In this document: piece after piece, positions 1 to 10,883 of the stretch
Layout: every line of letters starts with the position of its first letter
Position numbering within the stretch: the stretch's first letter is position 1
Source of the DNA: Ctena decussata
Lineage: Eukaryota > Mollusca > Bivalvia > Lucinida > Lucinidae
DNA: 64,000 bases
Assembly: GCA_963989385.1 (NCBI GenBank)
Contig: OZ022513.1
Location: 22,261,928-22,325,927 of the forward strand
Direction of reading: 5' to 3'
The notes under the pieces: generated by a model
What the model was told of the DNA's origin: nothing
Seen by the model: the letters and a program-made list of their open reading frames with translations, nothing else
Database searches by the model: none
Translations under genes and position numbers: made by a program

Positions 1-20
1 TCTGTGTGCCACGCTTTATG

Positions 21-350
21 GTATAGAGTTTGTGTAATCAACTTCTCCCACAGTTTTCAATGGATCTTTTTTAAACTTTACATAAATGTTGTGGACATAT
101 GGATAATGTGCATGTGGACTTTTGATGGAGTGAAAATTAATTTTGACAGAATTACGGCCTTTTGAACTTAGTCATTTTAGGCAATTTTTTGAATTGTATG
201 TATAGAGTTTGTGTAATCAACTCCTCCCACGGTTTTCGATGGATCTTTTTTAAACTTTGCATACATGTTGGGAACATATTGAAAATATGCATGTGGACTT
301 TTTTTGGACCTAGAATAAATTTTGACAGAATAACGGTCTTTTGAACTTTT
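21..350. repeat. Two tandem copies of a ~179-bp repeat
   Basis: The same text starts at 21 and again at 200 (GTATAGAGTTTGTGTAATCA) and continues for the whole unit with about 85-90% agreement by eye, each unit ending in a TTTTGAACTT block. No coding frame is conserved between the copies. The second copy runs directly into the first recognisable part of the Naiad-type element near 350, so this array may be the insertion target or a 5' part of that element; the sequence alone does not decide. Confidence 0.75.
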
Positions 351-840
351 CAGAGGGAGTTTGCTTTAACAAAATTATGTCTGTTTTATTTAATAACCGG
401 TGTGAATGTCGCGCTTTTCTTGACGGTATCAACCCACTATACACAAATATGACTATTACAAACAGATTAAGAATTACAATATCTCCCCTAAGGTTACATG
501 CTGCGTCTTCTGTACGGATTCCCAATTCTACTCAAAGCTTTCGAGCTTTATTACCTACAGTTAGAATGAGACCTCTAAATTTGTTTTCGGCATCATCTGT
601 CGATCTACATGGAGCATCAAATGCTAACACTTTTCGCAACAATCTACGAGTAAGGTTGTCCCCAATTAAATCACCAGTGTTACGTAAATACCCTAATCCG
701 TTCAAAAGACCTAGTATGTATCCTAGCATTTCTAAGTGCAATGCCAAGAGTTGCAACTGTTGTGAACATTTATGTACCGACTCTACTATCTATCTGTGAA
801 TGGTAGGACTTTTTCAGTAATTAACGATTCTGATTTGGAT

Positions 841-876
841 TGAAAATCAGAGAATCTGATATATGTTTTAACTTGA
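841..876 (+). other. Candidate selenocysteine codons in the GIY-YIG zinc motif
   Basis: In-frame TGA at 841-843 and 874-876 bracket a ten-residue stretch KSENLIYVLT. PLE nucleases normally have Cys at both positions (pattern C-x10-C before YVG), forming the CC part of their CCHH motif. The frame is open on both sides and the rest of the nuclease is well kept, so two independent nonsense mutations hitting exactly these two codons is less likely than UGA being read as selenocysteine. Clam Naiads with multiple selenocysteines are known. No SECIS was proven here. Confidence 0.65.
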
Positions 877-1269
877 AACACACAGAACTGTAATATGCAA
901 TATGTTGGACAAACTTGTCGTAAGCTGAAGACTAGATTTGGTGAGCACTATCGTAAGATTTTAAAGGCTAAAAAGATAGATACTTTTCTATACCAACATT
1001 TTAAGCGTACTGGTCATTCTCCTGATAATGTTTCAGTACAAATATCTGAGAAGTTATCATATGATCATAATTCTTCTGCTCGATTCAATAACATAAAAAG
1101 ATTCGAAACTGAATTAAAATGGATAAAATTATTGCAATCAGCTTCTCCACTTGGTTTTAACGATAACATCTACCATGAGGGAAATATCTCTAAAATGCCA
1201 GATTTTGATGTGTTTTCTCTTTTAGAAATTCGAAAACGTAAATCCAGATCTCATGGTATAAGACAAAAA

Positions 1270-1272
1270 TGA
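1270..1272 (+). other. Third in-frame UGA after the nuclease
   Basis: The frame reads SHGIRQK, TGA, then NDKRKRCAAKK and stays open to 1597. The position lies in the basic region between nuclease and linker. I do not know the family residue here, so this may be selenocysteine or an ordinary nonsense mutation (a CGA or TGT/TGC origin are both one step away). Confidence 0.4.
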
Positions 1273-1752
1273 AATGATAAACGTAAAAGATGTGCTGCCA
1301 AAAAATCTAACACTTCTCTTAATGATTTATCAACAAAATTATTGGAACATGGCCGACATGCTATGCTTTCAATTCTTAGTTCCCTACCCATTCCAGTCTT
1401 ACGCAAATTGGATATAGAGGCTAATAGGTTTTACGATAGAAATCACCAAATGCACGAAGCGGCACTTCTAACTAGATGTTATACTCAACATGCTCTCCGT
1501 CCACTAATTGATTCTGAAATCAATCATAAAAGAAATTTCATTAAAATCCCTTTCATTAACAAAGGTATTGACTTTATAGATTTACCTAGTATATTTTAGG
1601 ATAAATCTGTTACATCTTCCATACCTGATTATTTCCAAAATTCTGAACCACCTATTATTTGTTATAAGTATAACAAACCGATTAGAAGTATCATATTTAA
1701 TTTCAATACACTTGTGTCTGATCTTGACATCGATGCTAATACTCCTGATTCA

Positions 1753-1761
1753 TGAGATTGT
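1753..1761 (+). other. CxC linker motif written as UGA-Asp-Cys
   Basis: TGA GAT TGT is followed by KDSKFIYPSAGHVVTGNLKI, which matches the linker between nuclease and RT in Naiad-type elements, where a CxC motif is characteristic. Here UGA occupies the first cysteine. Together with the two nuclease UGAs this puts three of the four UGA codons at known cysteine positions. Confidence 0.65.
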
Positions 1762-3681
1762 AAAGATTCCAAATTTATTTACCCATCAGCAGGTCATGTT
1801 GTGACTGGAAATTTGAAGATCATCCCGGATTCTAGAATTCGTAACATTGTTTCTAAGGGTCCTAAGTATAGATTCCCTTACCATATCGATTTCAACAGAT
1901 GTAGGGAAGAAATTGCATCTGCATTAAATGATTTTGGTAATCGTTGGTGTAAACGAGAGGGTGTTGAAAGTAACGCTTTAAAGAAATGGAAACTAAGTAT
2001 CTTTAATATTGTGGATAAACGTATAAAGTTTTATTCACACAATACTAATCTTTTACCTCCTAAGCCTAAATCTTCCTTTAGATATTTGAAGCAGGGTATC
2101 CAGGATTTTCATAGGAAGTATGTTTTGGTTCCTGCTGACAAGGCCGCAAACAACATTGTTGTTGTTTGTCGGATGCACTATATTAACACTTTGAAGCAGG
2201 AACTTAACGGCACCACGGCTTACGAAGAGACTTTTACAGATGAGAAGACTGTCGTTAATAGCCACTCAAATAATTTGCCTTTAAAGATTGCTGTTAACGT
2301 TAAGGAACGCCAAGACAAACTTCCTACGATGTATTGGTTACCTAAGCTTCATAAAAAAACCGTATAAAGCTAGATTCATTGCCAACTCTAGCTCTTGTAC
2401 TACTACAGAATTATCTAAATTATTAACTTCTTGCCTCACTGCTGTGAAATCTCGTGTCATTTGGTACTATGAGACAGTGTATGAGAGGTCAGGGAAAAAT
2501 ATGTTTTGGTCTATAAAAAATTCTGGTGAGGTACTTAGTAAACTGAAGTCAAGAGGGTTCCGTGCGACTAGTTTGTCCACTTATGATTTTTCTACTCTTT
2601 ATACCACATTACCCCATAATTTAATAAAGGAAAACTTGTTGATGAGAGGCCCTTAAAAAAGTTCTCCAAAAATGAAGATACCCTTTATATTGCCTGTAAC
2701 GATAAGAAAGCGTTTTTCACTTCTACTGACCGTAAAATATATAGAGGATATAGTCTTTGGTCATGTCAGAATGTATGTGACGCCTTATCATATCTCTTAG
2801 ATAATATTTACATCAGATTTGGTAATAAGTTATACAGACAAATTGTTGGTATTCCGATGGGTACAAATTGTGCTCCTCTTGTGGCCGATTTGTTTTTATT
2901 TTGTTATGAAAGAGATTTCATGACTTCTCTTTCTGTTGATAATCAAGCTGATATCATTGAGGCATTTAACTCAACCTCTAGATATTTAGATGATCTTCTG
3001 AATATTGATAATCCTTATTTTGAAAGCATGGTTAACCAAATTTACCCACCTGAACTTAAATTGAATAAAGCTAATACTTCAGATACCGAGGCCCCCTTTT
3101 TGGATTTACATCTATCTATTTCTAACGGTTTTGTATCTTCTAAAATTTATGATAAACGTGATGACTTTGACTTTGATATAGTTAATTTTCCATTTTTGGA
3201 TGGTGACGTTCCACGTCGTCCCTCTTATGGAGTGTATATTTCTCAACTTATAAGATTTGCTAGAGTGTGTAGTCATGTAGATGACTTTAATGCTCGTAAT
3301 AAATGTTTAACTGCTAAACTTCTTCAACAGGGCTATCGGTATCATAAGCTTAGAAAGGCTTTTTCTAAATTCTATCGCAGACACAATGAATTGGTTTCAA
3401 AATTTGATGTCGGATTAAAATTTCTTTTACACCAAGGCCTATCGGAACCAGAATTTTATGGTGACTTAGTATACAAATTCAAAAAGATTAAGGGTAGGAC
3501 TGATTTTTCTGATCAATTCCGAAAAATAATAATACGTCACAAACGTATTGGCTATAATTTAAATGTTATGCGACTGTCTGCATGCTTAGTGATTAACCCA
3601 ATCACGGTTGATAGCTTTGCTGCACTCTTTAATTGCACACCGGGGGATCGGTCGTCAGACTCTATGATGGCCCCGACCTAA

Positions 3682-4299
3682 AGCTATATATTTTAGTTGG
3701 TTGGGACCGGAGCCTTTTTGTCTGTTGCTTGGTCCACTGGGGCTCAACTGATGACCTTCTTTTGCTTCAGATTTCCAGTGGGGTTGTTTGGCAGGACAGG
3801 GATCTCCACCTGTCAGACGGCCCGTTGTATCTGTTGAGTCCTCGTCTTTGCTTCTTCATGGTGTTGAAATTTGATTTATGTGTTTACCGTGATGATTCAT
3901 TGACGAGTTAGAGGGTTATCATGCGAACCGAACAACCAACTAAATGTTTTGTACCACTTCAGAAACTGAGGGTGAGGTTGGGCCTGTAAAATCGATTTAA
4001 GCCCCCCAGTAATTCATTACTGACCGTTCCAAGGCGGTAGTTCTGTTGTGGTTCTTTGTTGCCTGTTTTTTGTTGTGTCAGAGTTTCTGTGATGTTTTAC
4101 CTTATGTATGTTATTATTATTTTTGGTTCGGTTTGGGTTGCTGAGTGGCCACCTTTTGGGAACAAGCTGCTCACTCGGTTGGCCATATGTTCTCTGTATC
4201 TTGATTATTTGTAATCTTAGTTGTTTCCAACTATGGTTTGAGGGCTGGATTTGGATTTTGATTGTTTCAGTTCCTGGTCTTTGCATACTTTTTACTTTT
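3682..4299 (+). other. Naiad 3'UTR, possible SECIS location
   Basis: Non-coding tail following the TAA at 3679. It is shared with the copy at 32161-32827 at about 98% identity by eye. It contains a small hairpin near 4021-4038 (ACCG/CGGT arms, loop TTCCAAGG). If the UGAs are recoded, a SECIS should lie here; I could not identify the ATGA / AA / GA core with confidence by eye. Confidence 0.5.
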
Positions 4300-4513
4300 T
4301 TTAGATTTGTTTGCATTACTATATGTTAAATTGGAGTAAAAGAAAAATCACTCACAGCGCATTACAAGATTCTTTTTTCTTCCCAATATGTTATTTTTGG
4401 ACATATTCGTCCGCGCTTGCACTCTGCAGTTGTTACTCAAATTAAAATCAAACTTGCTATTTCCACGATGATGAATCGTTACTTCCACAGAGAGTAAAAG
4501 GTTAATTGATATT
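4300..4513. other. Short unassigned stretch
   Basis: AT-rich sequence between the Naiad 3' end and the duplicated block. No frame, repeat or RNA was recognised. Confidence 0.5.
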
Positions 4514-7275
4514 TTCTCTAACAATCTTATTTTTGCTTTCACACTATGCTAAACAAACTGTTGGTGAGGAGTATATATAGAGTATACATGCTGCTGTGTA
4601 TACTGATTTTTATCGGGTCACAGATAATTAAACAGGCTAACAATAATGCAAAAGTATCATCGCTGCTTGTAAATGTGTCCTGAAGTGAATGGAAATCAGA
4701 GAAACAAATAGGGGCTTTACCTGCATGAAGATTTGAGAAAATACGAAATTTGCGCAATAATACTGCTTTAAAACTTCTTATTAGTGCACGGCTACATACA
4801 GTGAATACAATCTTGAGATAACATTATTAAGAAAGCCGGATAGGGACATTTCAAATTTCTAACATCTAACTTCTTACTTCTAACTTCTTACTTCGAACTT
4901 CGATGTTTGTATGTGCGTTGGTGTATGGGTGCGTACGACCAATCGCGTCGGCAGCGGGCATACATGTGGGCGTGTGAACGTGTAAAAAGTGCGTCACTGC
5001 ATGCTTAAAATTATTTCTCCGTTCGTCTGACCGCCCTTCCGTTCGTACATATTTAAATATACGTTGTATGACTGACCGACTATATGTCTACCCGACAGTC
5101 TTATGTCTGCCTGTGTGTCCGTCCGTCCGTCCGTCCATCTGTCCGTCTGTCTATCATATCAGTCTATCCTTATAGTTGCCTTTACTTAATTATGTATGTC
5201 TGCATGTCGTTCGGTATCCGTAAGTCCGTTCGTCCGTCAATCAGACAGTCGGTTCATTTGTATGTATGTATGTATGTATGTATGTCCGTGACAATTCTTA
5301 TTCCTAGCTTCTAATTTCTAACTTCTTATTTCTAACTTCTTACTTCTAACTTCTTACATCTAACTTCGATGTTTGTATTTTCGAGGTGTGTATGGGTATG
5401 GGTGCGTACGAGGGTGCGCGTCCACAGTGCGCATGCATGTGGGCGTGTGGACGTGTTGATGTTAGTGCGTCAGTGCATGCGTACATATCTATATATGAGT
5501 TGTATGACTGGCCTACTGTTTGTCTACCCGTCAGTCTGTTGTCTATCTGTGTGTCCGTCAGTCCGTCCGTCTATCCGTCTGTCTATCATATCAGTCTGTA
5601 TTTATGTTTCTCTGTCGCTCGGTATGTTTGCTTGTCCATCGGTAAATCCGCCGGCCGTCAATCAGTCCGGACCCTCCATTTGTATGTATGTATGTATGTA
5701 TGTATGTATGTATGTATGTATGTATGTGTGTCTTTGACAATTCTTATTTCTAACTCCTTACTTCTAACTTCTTATTTCTTACTTCTTAATTCTATCTTCT
5801 AACTTCTTACTTCTAACTTCTTACTTCTTACCTCTAACTTCGATGTTTGTATGTTCGTGTGTGTATTGGGCATACGAGCTTGCGCCTCCACAGTGTCTCT
5901 AACAATCTTATTTTTGCTTTCACACTATGCTAAACAAACTGTTGGTGAGGAGTATATATAGAGTATACATGCTGCTGTGTATACTGATTTTTATCGGGTC
6001 ACAGATAATTAAACAGGCTAACAATAATGCAAAAGTATCATCGCTGCTTGTAAATGTGTCCTGAAGTGAATGGAAATCAGAGAAACAAATAGGGGCTTTA
6101 CCTGCATGAAGATTTGAGAAAATACGAAATTTGCGCAATAATACTGCTTTAAAACTTCTTATTAGTGCACGGCTACATACAGTGAATACAATCTTGAGAT
6201 AACATTATTAAGAAAGCCGGATAGGGACATTTCAAATTTCTAACATCTAACTTCTTACTTCTAACTTCTTACTTCGAACTTCGATGTTTGTATGTGCGTG
6301 GGTGTATGGGTGCGTACGACCAATCGCGTCGGCAGCGGGCATACATGTGGGCGTGTGAACGTGTAAAAAGTGCGTCACTGCATGCTTAAAATTATTTCTC
6401 CGTTCGTCTGACCGCCCTTCCGTTCGTACATATTTAAATATACGTTGTATGACTGACCGACTATATGTCTACCCGACAGTCTTATGTCTGCCTGTGTGTC
6501 CGTCCGTCCGTCCGTCCATCTGTCCGTCTGTCTATCATATCAGTCTATCCTTATAGTTGCCTTTACTTAATTATGTATGTCTGCATGTCGTTCGGTATCC
6601 GTAAGTCCGTTCGTCCGTCAATCAGACAGTCGGTTCATTTGTATGTATGTATGTATGTATGTATGTCCGTGACAATTCTTATTCCTAGCTTCTAATTTCT
6701 AACTTCTTATTTCTAACTTCTTACTTCTAACTTCTTACATCTAACTTCGATGTTTGTATTTTCGAGGTGTGTATGGGTATGGGTGCGTACGAGGGTGCGC
6801 GTCCACAGTGCGCATGCATGTGGGCGTGTGGACGTGTTGATGTTAGTGCGTCAGTGCATGCGTACATATCTATATATGAGTTGTATGACTGGCCTACTGT
6901 TTGTCTACCCGTCAGTCTGTTGTCTATCTGTGTGTCCGTCAGTCCGTCCGTCTATCCGTCTGTCTATCATATCAGTCTGTATTTATGTTTCTCTGTCGCT
7001 CGGTATGTTTGCTTGTCCATCGGTAAATCCGCCGGCCGTCAATCAGTCCGGACCCTCCATTTGTATGTATGTATGTATGTATGTATGTATGTATGTGTGT
7101 CTTTGACAATTCTTATTTCTAACTCCTTACTTCTAACTTCTTATTTCTTACTTCTTAATTCTATCTTCTAACTTCTTACTTCTAACTTCTTACTTCTTAC
7201 CTCTAACTTCGATGTTTGTATGTTCGTGTGTGTATTGGGCATACGAGCTTGCGCCTCCACAGTGTGCATTCATGT
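4514..7275 (+). repeat. 1381-bp tandem duplication
   Basis: Bases from about 4514 to 5894 are repeated head to tail at 5895-7275. The copies are almost identical: differences I see are one base near 4920 versus 6300 and a shorter TATG run in the second copy. The junction at 5894 joins CCACAGTG to TCTCTAACAA, whereas the undisturbed continuation (7261 onward) reads CACAGTGTGCATTC. The event is therefore recent, or an assembly artefact. Confidence 0.9.
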
Positions 7276-8011
7276 GGGCGTGTGAGCGAGTTAATGTTAG
7301 TGCGTCAGTGCATGCGTAAAATTATTTGTCCGCCCGTCTGACTGCCCGTCCGTTCGTACATATTTATATATATTTTGTATGACTGTCCTACTGCTTGGCT
7401 ACCCGTAGGTCTAATGTTCACCTGTGTGTCCGTATGTTCGTCCGTCTGTCCATCTATCTATCATATCAGTCTGTCTTTATGGTTGCCTTTATTTAAGTCT
7501 GTATGTCTCCCTGTCGCTCGGTATGTTTGGCTGTCCATCGGTAAGTCCGTCCGTCCGTCCGTCAATGAGTCCGTCCATTTATTTGTATGTATGTATGTAT
7601 GTCCATGATAATTCTTATTTCTTACTTCTAACTTCTTACTTCTAACTTCTAACTTCGATGTTTGTATGTTTGTGTGTGTATGGGGGCATACAGGCTGGCG
7701 CGGCCACAGCGTGCATTCATGTGGGCGTGTGAACGTGTTAGTGTTAGTGCGTCAGTGCATGCGTAAAATTATTTGTCCGCGCGTCTGACTGGCCGTCCGT
7801 TCGTACATATTTACATATATATTGTATCTCTGGCCTACTGCTTGGTTACCCGTCAGTCTAATGTCTACCTGTGTGTCCGTCCGTCTGTCCGTCTGTCTAT
7901 CATATTAGTCTATCTTTATGGTTATCTTTATTTAAGTATGTATGTCTCCCTGTCGCTCGGTATGTTATGCTGTCCATCGGTAGGGCCCTCCGTCCGTCAA
8001 TCAGTCCGAGC

Positions 8012-8042
<31 letters not shown>

Positions 8043-8229
8043 TGTATGTATGTATGTATGTCCGTGACAATTCTTATTTCTAAATTCTAACTTCTTATTC
8101 TAACGTCTTACTTCTTACTTCTACTTTCTAACTTCTATCTTCGATGTTTGTATGTTCGAGTGTGTTTGGATGTGTAAATGCGTGCGTGTCCACAGCGTGC
8201 ATTCATGTGGGCGTGGGAACGTGTTAATG

Positions 8230-8380
8230 TTAGTGCATCAGTGCATGCGTAAAAATATTTGTCCGCCCGTCTGACCGGCCGTCCGTTCGTACATATGTAT
8301 ATGTATGCTGTATGAACGGACGGCCAGCCAAACGGACGGACATATAATTTTACGCATGCACTGACGCACTAACAGTAACA
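8230..8380. repeat. Centre of the palindrome
   Basis: TGCATGCGTAAAA and CCGTCCGTTCGTACATA on the left are mirrored by GAACGGACGGCC and TTTTACGCATGCA on the right, with the switch at about 8305 near GTATATGTATGCTGTATG. This is where the unit orientation reverses. Confidence 0.8.
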
Positions 8381-8588
8381 CGTTCACACGCCCTCATGAA
8401 TGCACGCAGTGGACGCGCAAGCTCTTATGCCCCCATACACACACGAACATACAAACATCGAAGTTAGAAGTTAGAAGTAATAAGTAAGAAGTTAGAAGTA
8501 AGAAGTTAGAAGTTAGAAATAAGAAGCTAGAAATAAGAAGATAGAAGTAAGAAGTTAGAAGTTAGAAATGAGGATTGTCATGGACATA

Positions 8589-9572
8589 CGAGGGATGATA
8601 AAAAATACGTGGACTTTTGATGTAGAAATTTTATTTTTGATAGCAAATTCATTAAATTTGCAGTAGATATTGATTCAGCTTTCCTCCATCAAGTGATGTA
8701 TTTAATTTACCAATCTAAGTTCGGGATGTAGTCTATATGGGTCGTCGTAATAACCCTATGACGATTCTGCGGAGCACGGTAAAAATTTGCCTTCTTATTT
8801 TGAATTGTTGTTATATCTTTGCATATGTCAAATATTTGCAGTAGAGTAAAATGCTGGACATTTGGTATGCTATTTCGTTATGGTTTCCGCCTTTTAGTGT
8901 GGGGAAATTATTGCGGTCAACAATCGTTATGCTAGCATAAGCAGCGTAAAATATGGTCTGTGGGGCATACAAGGGCGACAAAATGACGCCAGACATTATA
9001 CCGTATGTTTCATGCAAGTTCCAGGTTTTGCATATAATTGTAAGAAAAATTAAAACAGAATCAAAGAAATGTTTTAAGTGATCAACTTTAATATTATTTG
9101 ACCCTTGTATGTTAGTTTTGTTTGATGCTGGCACTGATTTGAGGGTTGTAGATCTGCATTTAGACACACACCGCAAAAGTCTATTACGTAAAAATGATAC
9201 TGAAAGCAAAAGTTCAGCCTGGATTCATGAACCATTAAAGATGAGAAGAATATGATTTAAGATTCTTGAAAACAATTATATTGCGTGCAGTTGTGTCAAA
9301 AATTGGTCAAAATGATAAATGCAAAAAGAGTGTTAGTTTTTGAAAACAGAGCAACAAAAGAACACCTTAATGGTCATTAATGTGGTGCTCCGCGTTGCTG
9401 TACCTACTTAATATAAAATGGAAGAAAATACTTATTTTTCATTGAAATTTCTTAAAAACCTCTCATTACGTAGCTAAAAGATCGAACTTTTCGGCGGTAT
9501 GACAAAAATTACTATAACTGCATTACCCTAACTGCCACAGCAATAGTCCACCAATTTTTTTATCACTCCTCG
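8589..9572. mobile_element. Mariner-type TIR element, non-autonomous
   Basis: Ends are inverted: CGAGGGATGATAAAAAATAC at 8589 and the complement of CGAGGAGTGATAAAAAAATT ending at 9572, each flanked by TA. The CGAGG start and TA duplication are as in mariner elements. It sits in a CATA microsatellite of the foldback element. No transposase motif is seen. The interior has a 132-codon minus-strand frame (8811-9209) with hydrophobic stretches that I do not recognise. Confidence 0.7.
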
Positions 9573-10493
9573 TACATACATACATACATACATACATACA
9601 TACATACATACATACATACATACAAATGAATGGACGGACCGATTGACGGACGGACGAACTTACCGATGGACACGCAAACATACCGAGCGACAGAGAAACA
9701 TAAATACAGACTGATATGATAGAAAGACGAATAGGCGGACGGACTGACGGACACACAGATAGACAACAGACTGACGGGTAGACGAACAGTAGGCCAGTAA
9801 TAAAACTCATATATAAATATGTACGAACGGACGGGCGGTCAGACGGGCGGAAGAAAAAGTTTACGCATGCCCTGACGCACTAACATTAACACGTTCACAC
9901 GCCCACATGAATGCACTCTGTGGACGCGCACGCTCGTACGCACCCATACCCATACACACCTCGAACATGCAAACATCGAAGTAAGAAGTAAGAAGTTAGA
10001 AGTAAGAAGTTAGAAATAACAAGTTAGAAGTAAGAAGTTAGAAGTTAGAAATAAGAATTGTCACGGACATACATACATACATTCATACATACATACATAA
10101 AAATGAACCGACTGACTGATTGACGGACGAACGTACTTACGGATACCGAACGACATGGAGACAATCATAATTAAGTAAAGGCAGCCATAAAGACAGACGG
10201 ACAGACAGACGGACGGACGGACACACATGCAGACATAAGACTGACGGGTAGACATATAGTCGGTCAGTCATACAACGTATATTTAAATATGTACGAACGG
10301 AAGAGCGGTCAGACGAACGGACAAATAATTTTAAGTATGCTCTGACGCACTTTTTACACGTTCACACGCCCACATGTATGCCTGCTGCCGACTCGCACGG
10401 TCGTACGCACCCATACACCCACGCACATACAAACATCGAAGTTAGAAGTAAGAAGTTAGAAGTTAGAAATTAGAAATGTCCTTTTCCGGCTTT

Positions 10494-10883
10494 CGTACAT
10501 TATGCTGTTTGAAAGATAAAATCTTCTGTGATTTCAAAGGCAATATCTCATCTTCATCTAAGCGCCTGTCTGTCTGTCTGTCTGTCTGTCTGCAAGTCTG
10601 TCTCTCTCTCTGTCTCTCTCTATCTTCTCTCTCTCTAATAAAGCTATCAAAGGACACGTAAAAGCATTTCAACCCGAACAGACTGAATCCATATCCTTGT
10701 CTACTATTTCCCTCTAGGCGCCACGTTCATATATCCATAGACACACTGGATACAGATTTCTGTGATATTTTAACAACATAATATGCTTATTTCACGATGA
10801 TGTAGTTGTTTCTTGGAGATGAATGCAACAGAAGAGCTTAGAAGGTTTTACAATTTGATTTCACTTATATAAGAAATATGTAC
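10494..10883. repeat. Microsatellite and unassigned sequence
   Basis: Contains a (GTCT)n run at about 10565-10620 grading into (TC)n to 10640. The rest shows no recognised feature. This stretch lies just 3' of the FReD exon on its coding strand, so it would be intron. Confidence 0.6.

Larger units (their letters stand above)
377..3681 (+). pseudogene. Naiad-type GIY-YIG nuclease / reverse transcriptase ORF with in-frame UGA codons
   Basis: Encodes the nuclease that nicks target DNA and the RT that copies the element RNA. First ATG in frame is 377. A Cys-rich stretch at 737-775 (CNAKSCNCCEHL) precedes the nuclease, which shows NLIYVL, QYVGQT, the arginine of LKTRFGEH, the histidines of LYQHFKRTGH, and the glutamate of ETELKWIKLL (about 850-1170). 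The linker reads UGA-Asp-Cys at 1753-1761. RT blocks are LPTMYWLPKLHK (2317-2352), motif A YDFSTLYTTLPH (2582-2617), motif B GIPMGTNCAPL (about 2848-2880), and motif C YLDDLL (2983-3000). The frame ends at TAA 3679. Damage: one base lost near 790-797, TAG at 1597, one extra A in the run 2352-2358, one base lost near 2636-2641. Four in-frame UGAs (841, 874, 1270, 1753) may be selenocysteine codons. This copy cannot make full-length protein even with UGA recoding. Confidence 0.8.
350..4299 (+). mobile_element. Naiad-type Penelope-like retroelement, near full length, decayed
   Basis: One long coding region is read as N-terminal extension, GIY-YIG nuclease, linker with a CxC-type motif, then reverse transcriptase. 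This nuclease-first order is known for the Naiad group of Penelope-like elements (PLEs); canonical PLEs carry the nuclease at the C-terminus. The 3' end is defined by comparison: about 665 bp from ~3624 to ~4299 (end of the ORF plus 3'UTR) recur at 32161-32827, and the last 36-68 bp recur at 11528-11595 and, inverted, at 43372-43407, all stopping at the same GCATACTTTTTACTTTT. The 5' end near 350 is inferred only from where the upstream repeat stops. No long terminal repeats were seen. Confidence 0.8.
4832..10493. mobile_element. Foldback-like element with arms made of satellite units
   Basis: The outer ends are inverted: GAAAGCCGGATAGGGACATT at 4833 and its near complement ending at 10493 (GAAAGCCGGAAAAGGACATT when reversed). 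Both are followed inward by ACTTCTTACTTCTA-type minisatellite and by 350-410-bp units holding CGTCCGT runs, a TATG run and a GTGCGTCAGTGCATGCGT block. Units face right up to ~8303 and left from ~8306, so the centre is a palindrome. The sequence ACATTAT occurs just outside both ends and may be a target duplication. Long inverted arms made of tandem subrepeats are the hallmark of foldback transposons. No transposase was seen. Confidence 0.6.

Noticed and set aside
797..799. TGA at the end of the N-terminal segment as another selenocysteine
   Set aside because: It lies in the frame before the shift; the true frame passes from 796 as GTG AAT GGT, so this TGA arises from the lost base.
1801..2367. 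Treating each open segment of the Naiad as a separate gene
   Set aside because: Order and motifs show one ORF broken by indels, a TAG and UGA codons.
4017..4329. 99- and 73-codon frames on both strands, repeated at 32548-32956
   Set aside because: They lie in the Naiad 3'UTR and are conserved only because the two copies are recent duplicates.
5084..8090. Many open frames rich in VRPSV and MYVCMYVC
   Set aside because: They are translations of CGTCCGT and TATG simple repeats in the foldback element, present on both strands, and change with repeat number. No real protein.
8811..9209. Receptor-like membrane protein gene
   Set aside because: Hydrophobic stretches are present but no family motif; kept only as an unknown frame within the mariner-type element.
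9523..10255. Minus-strand frames with the same composition
   Set aside because: Same microsatellite translation in the inverted arm.
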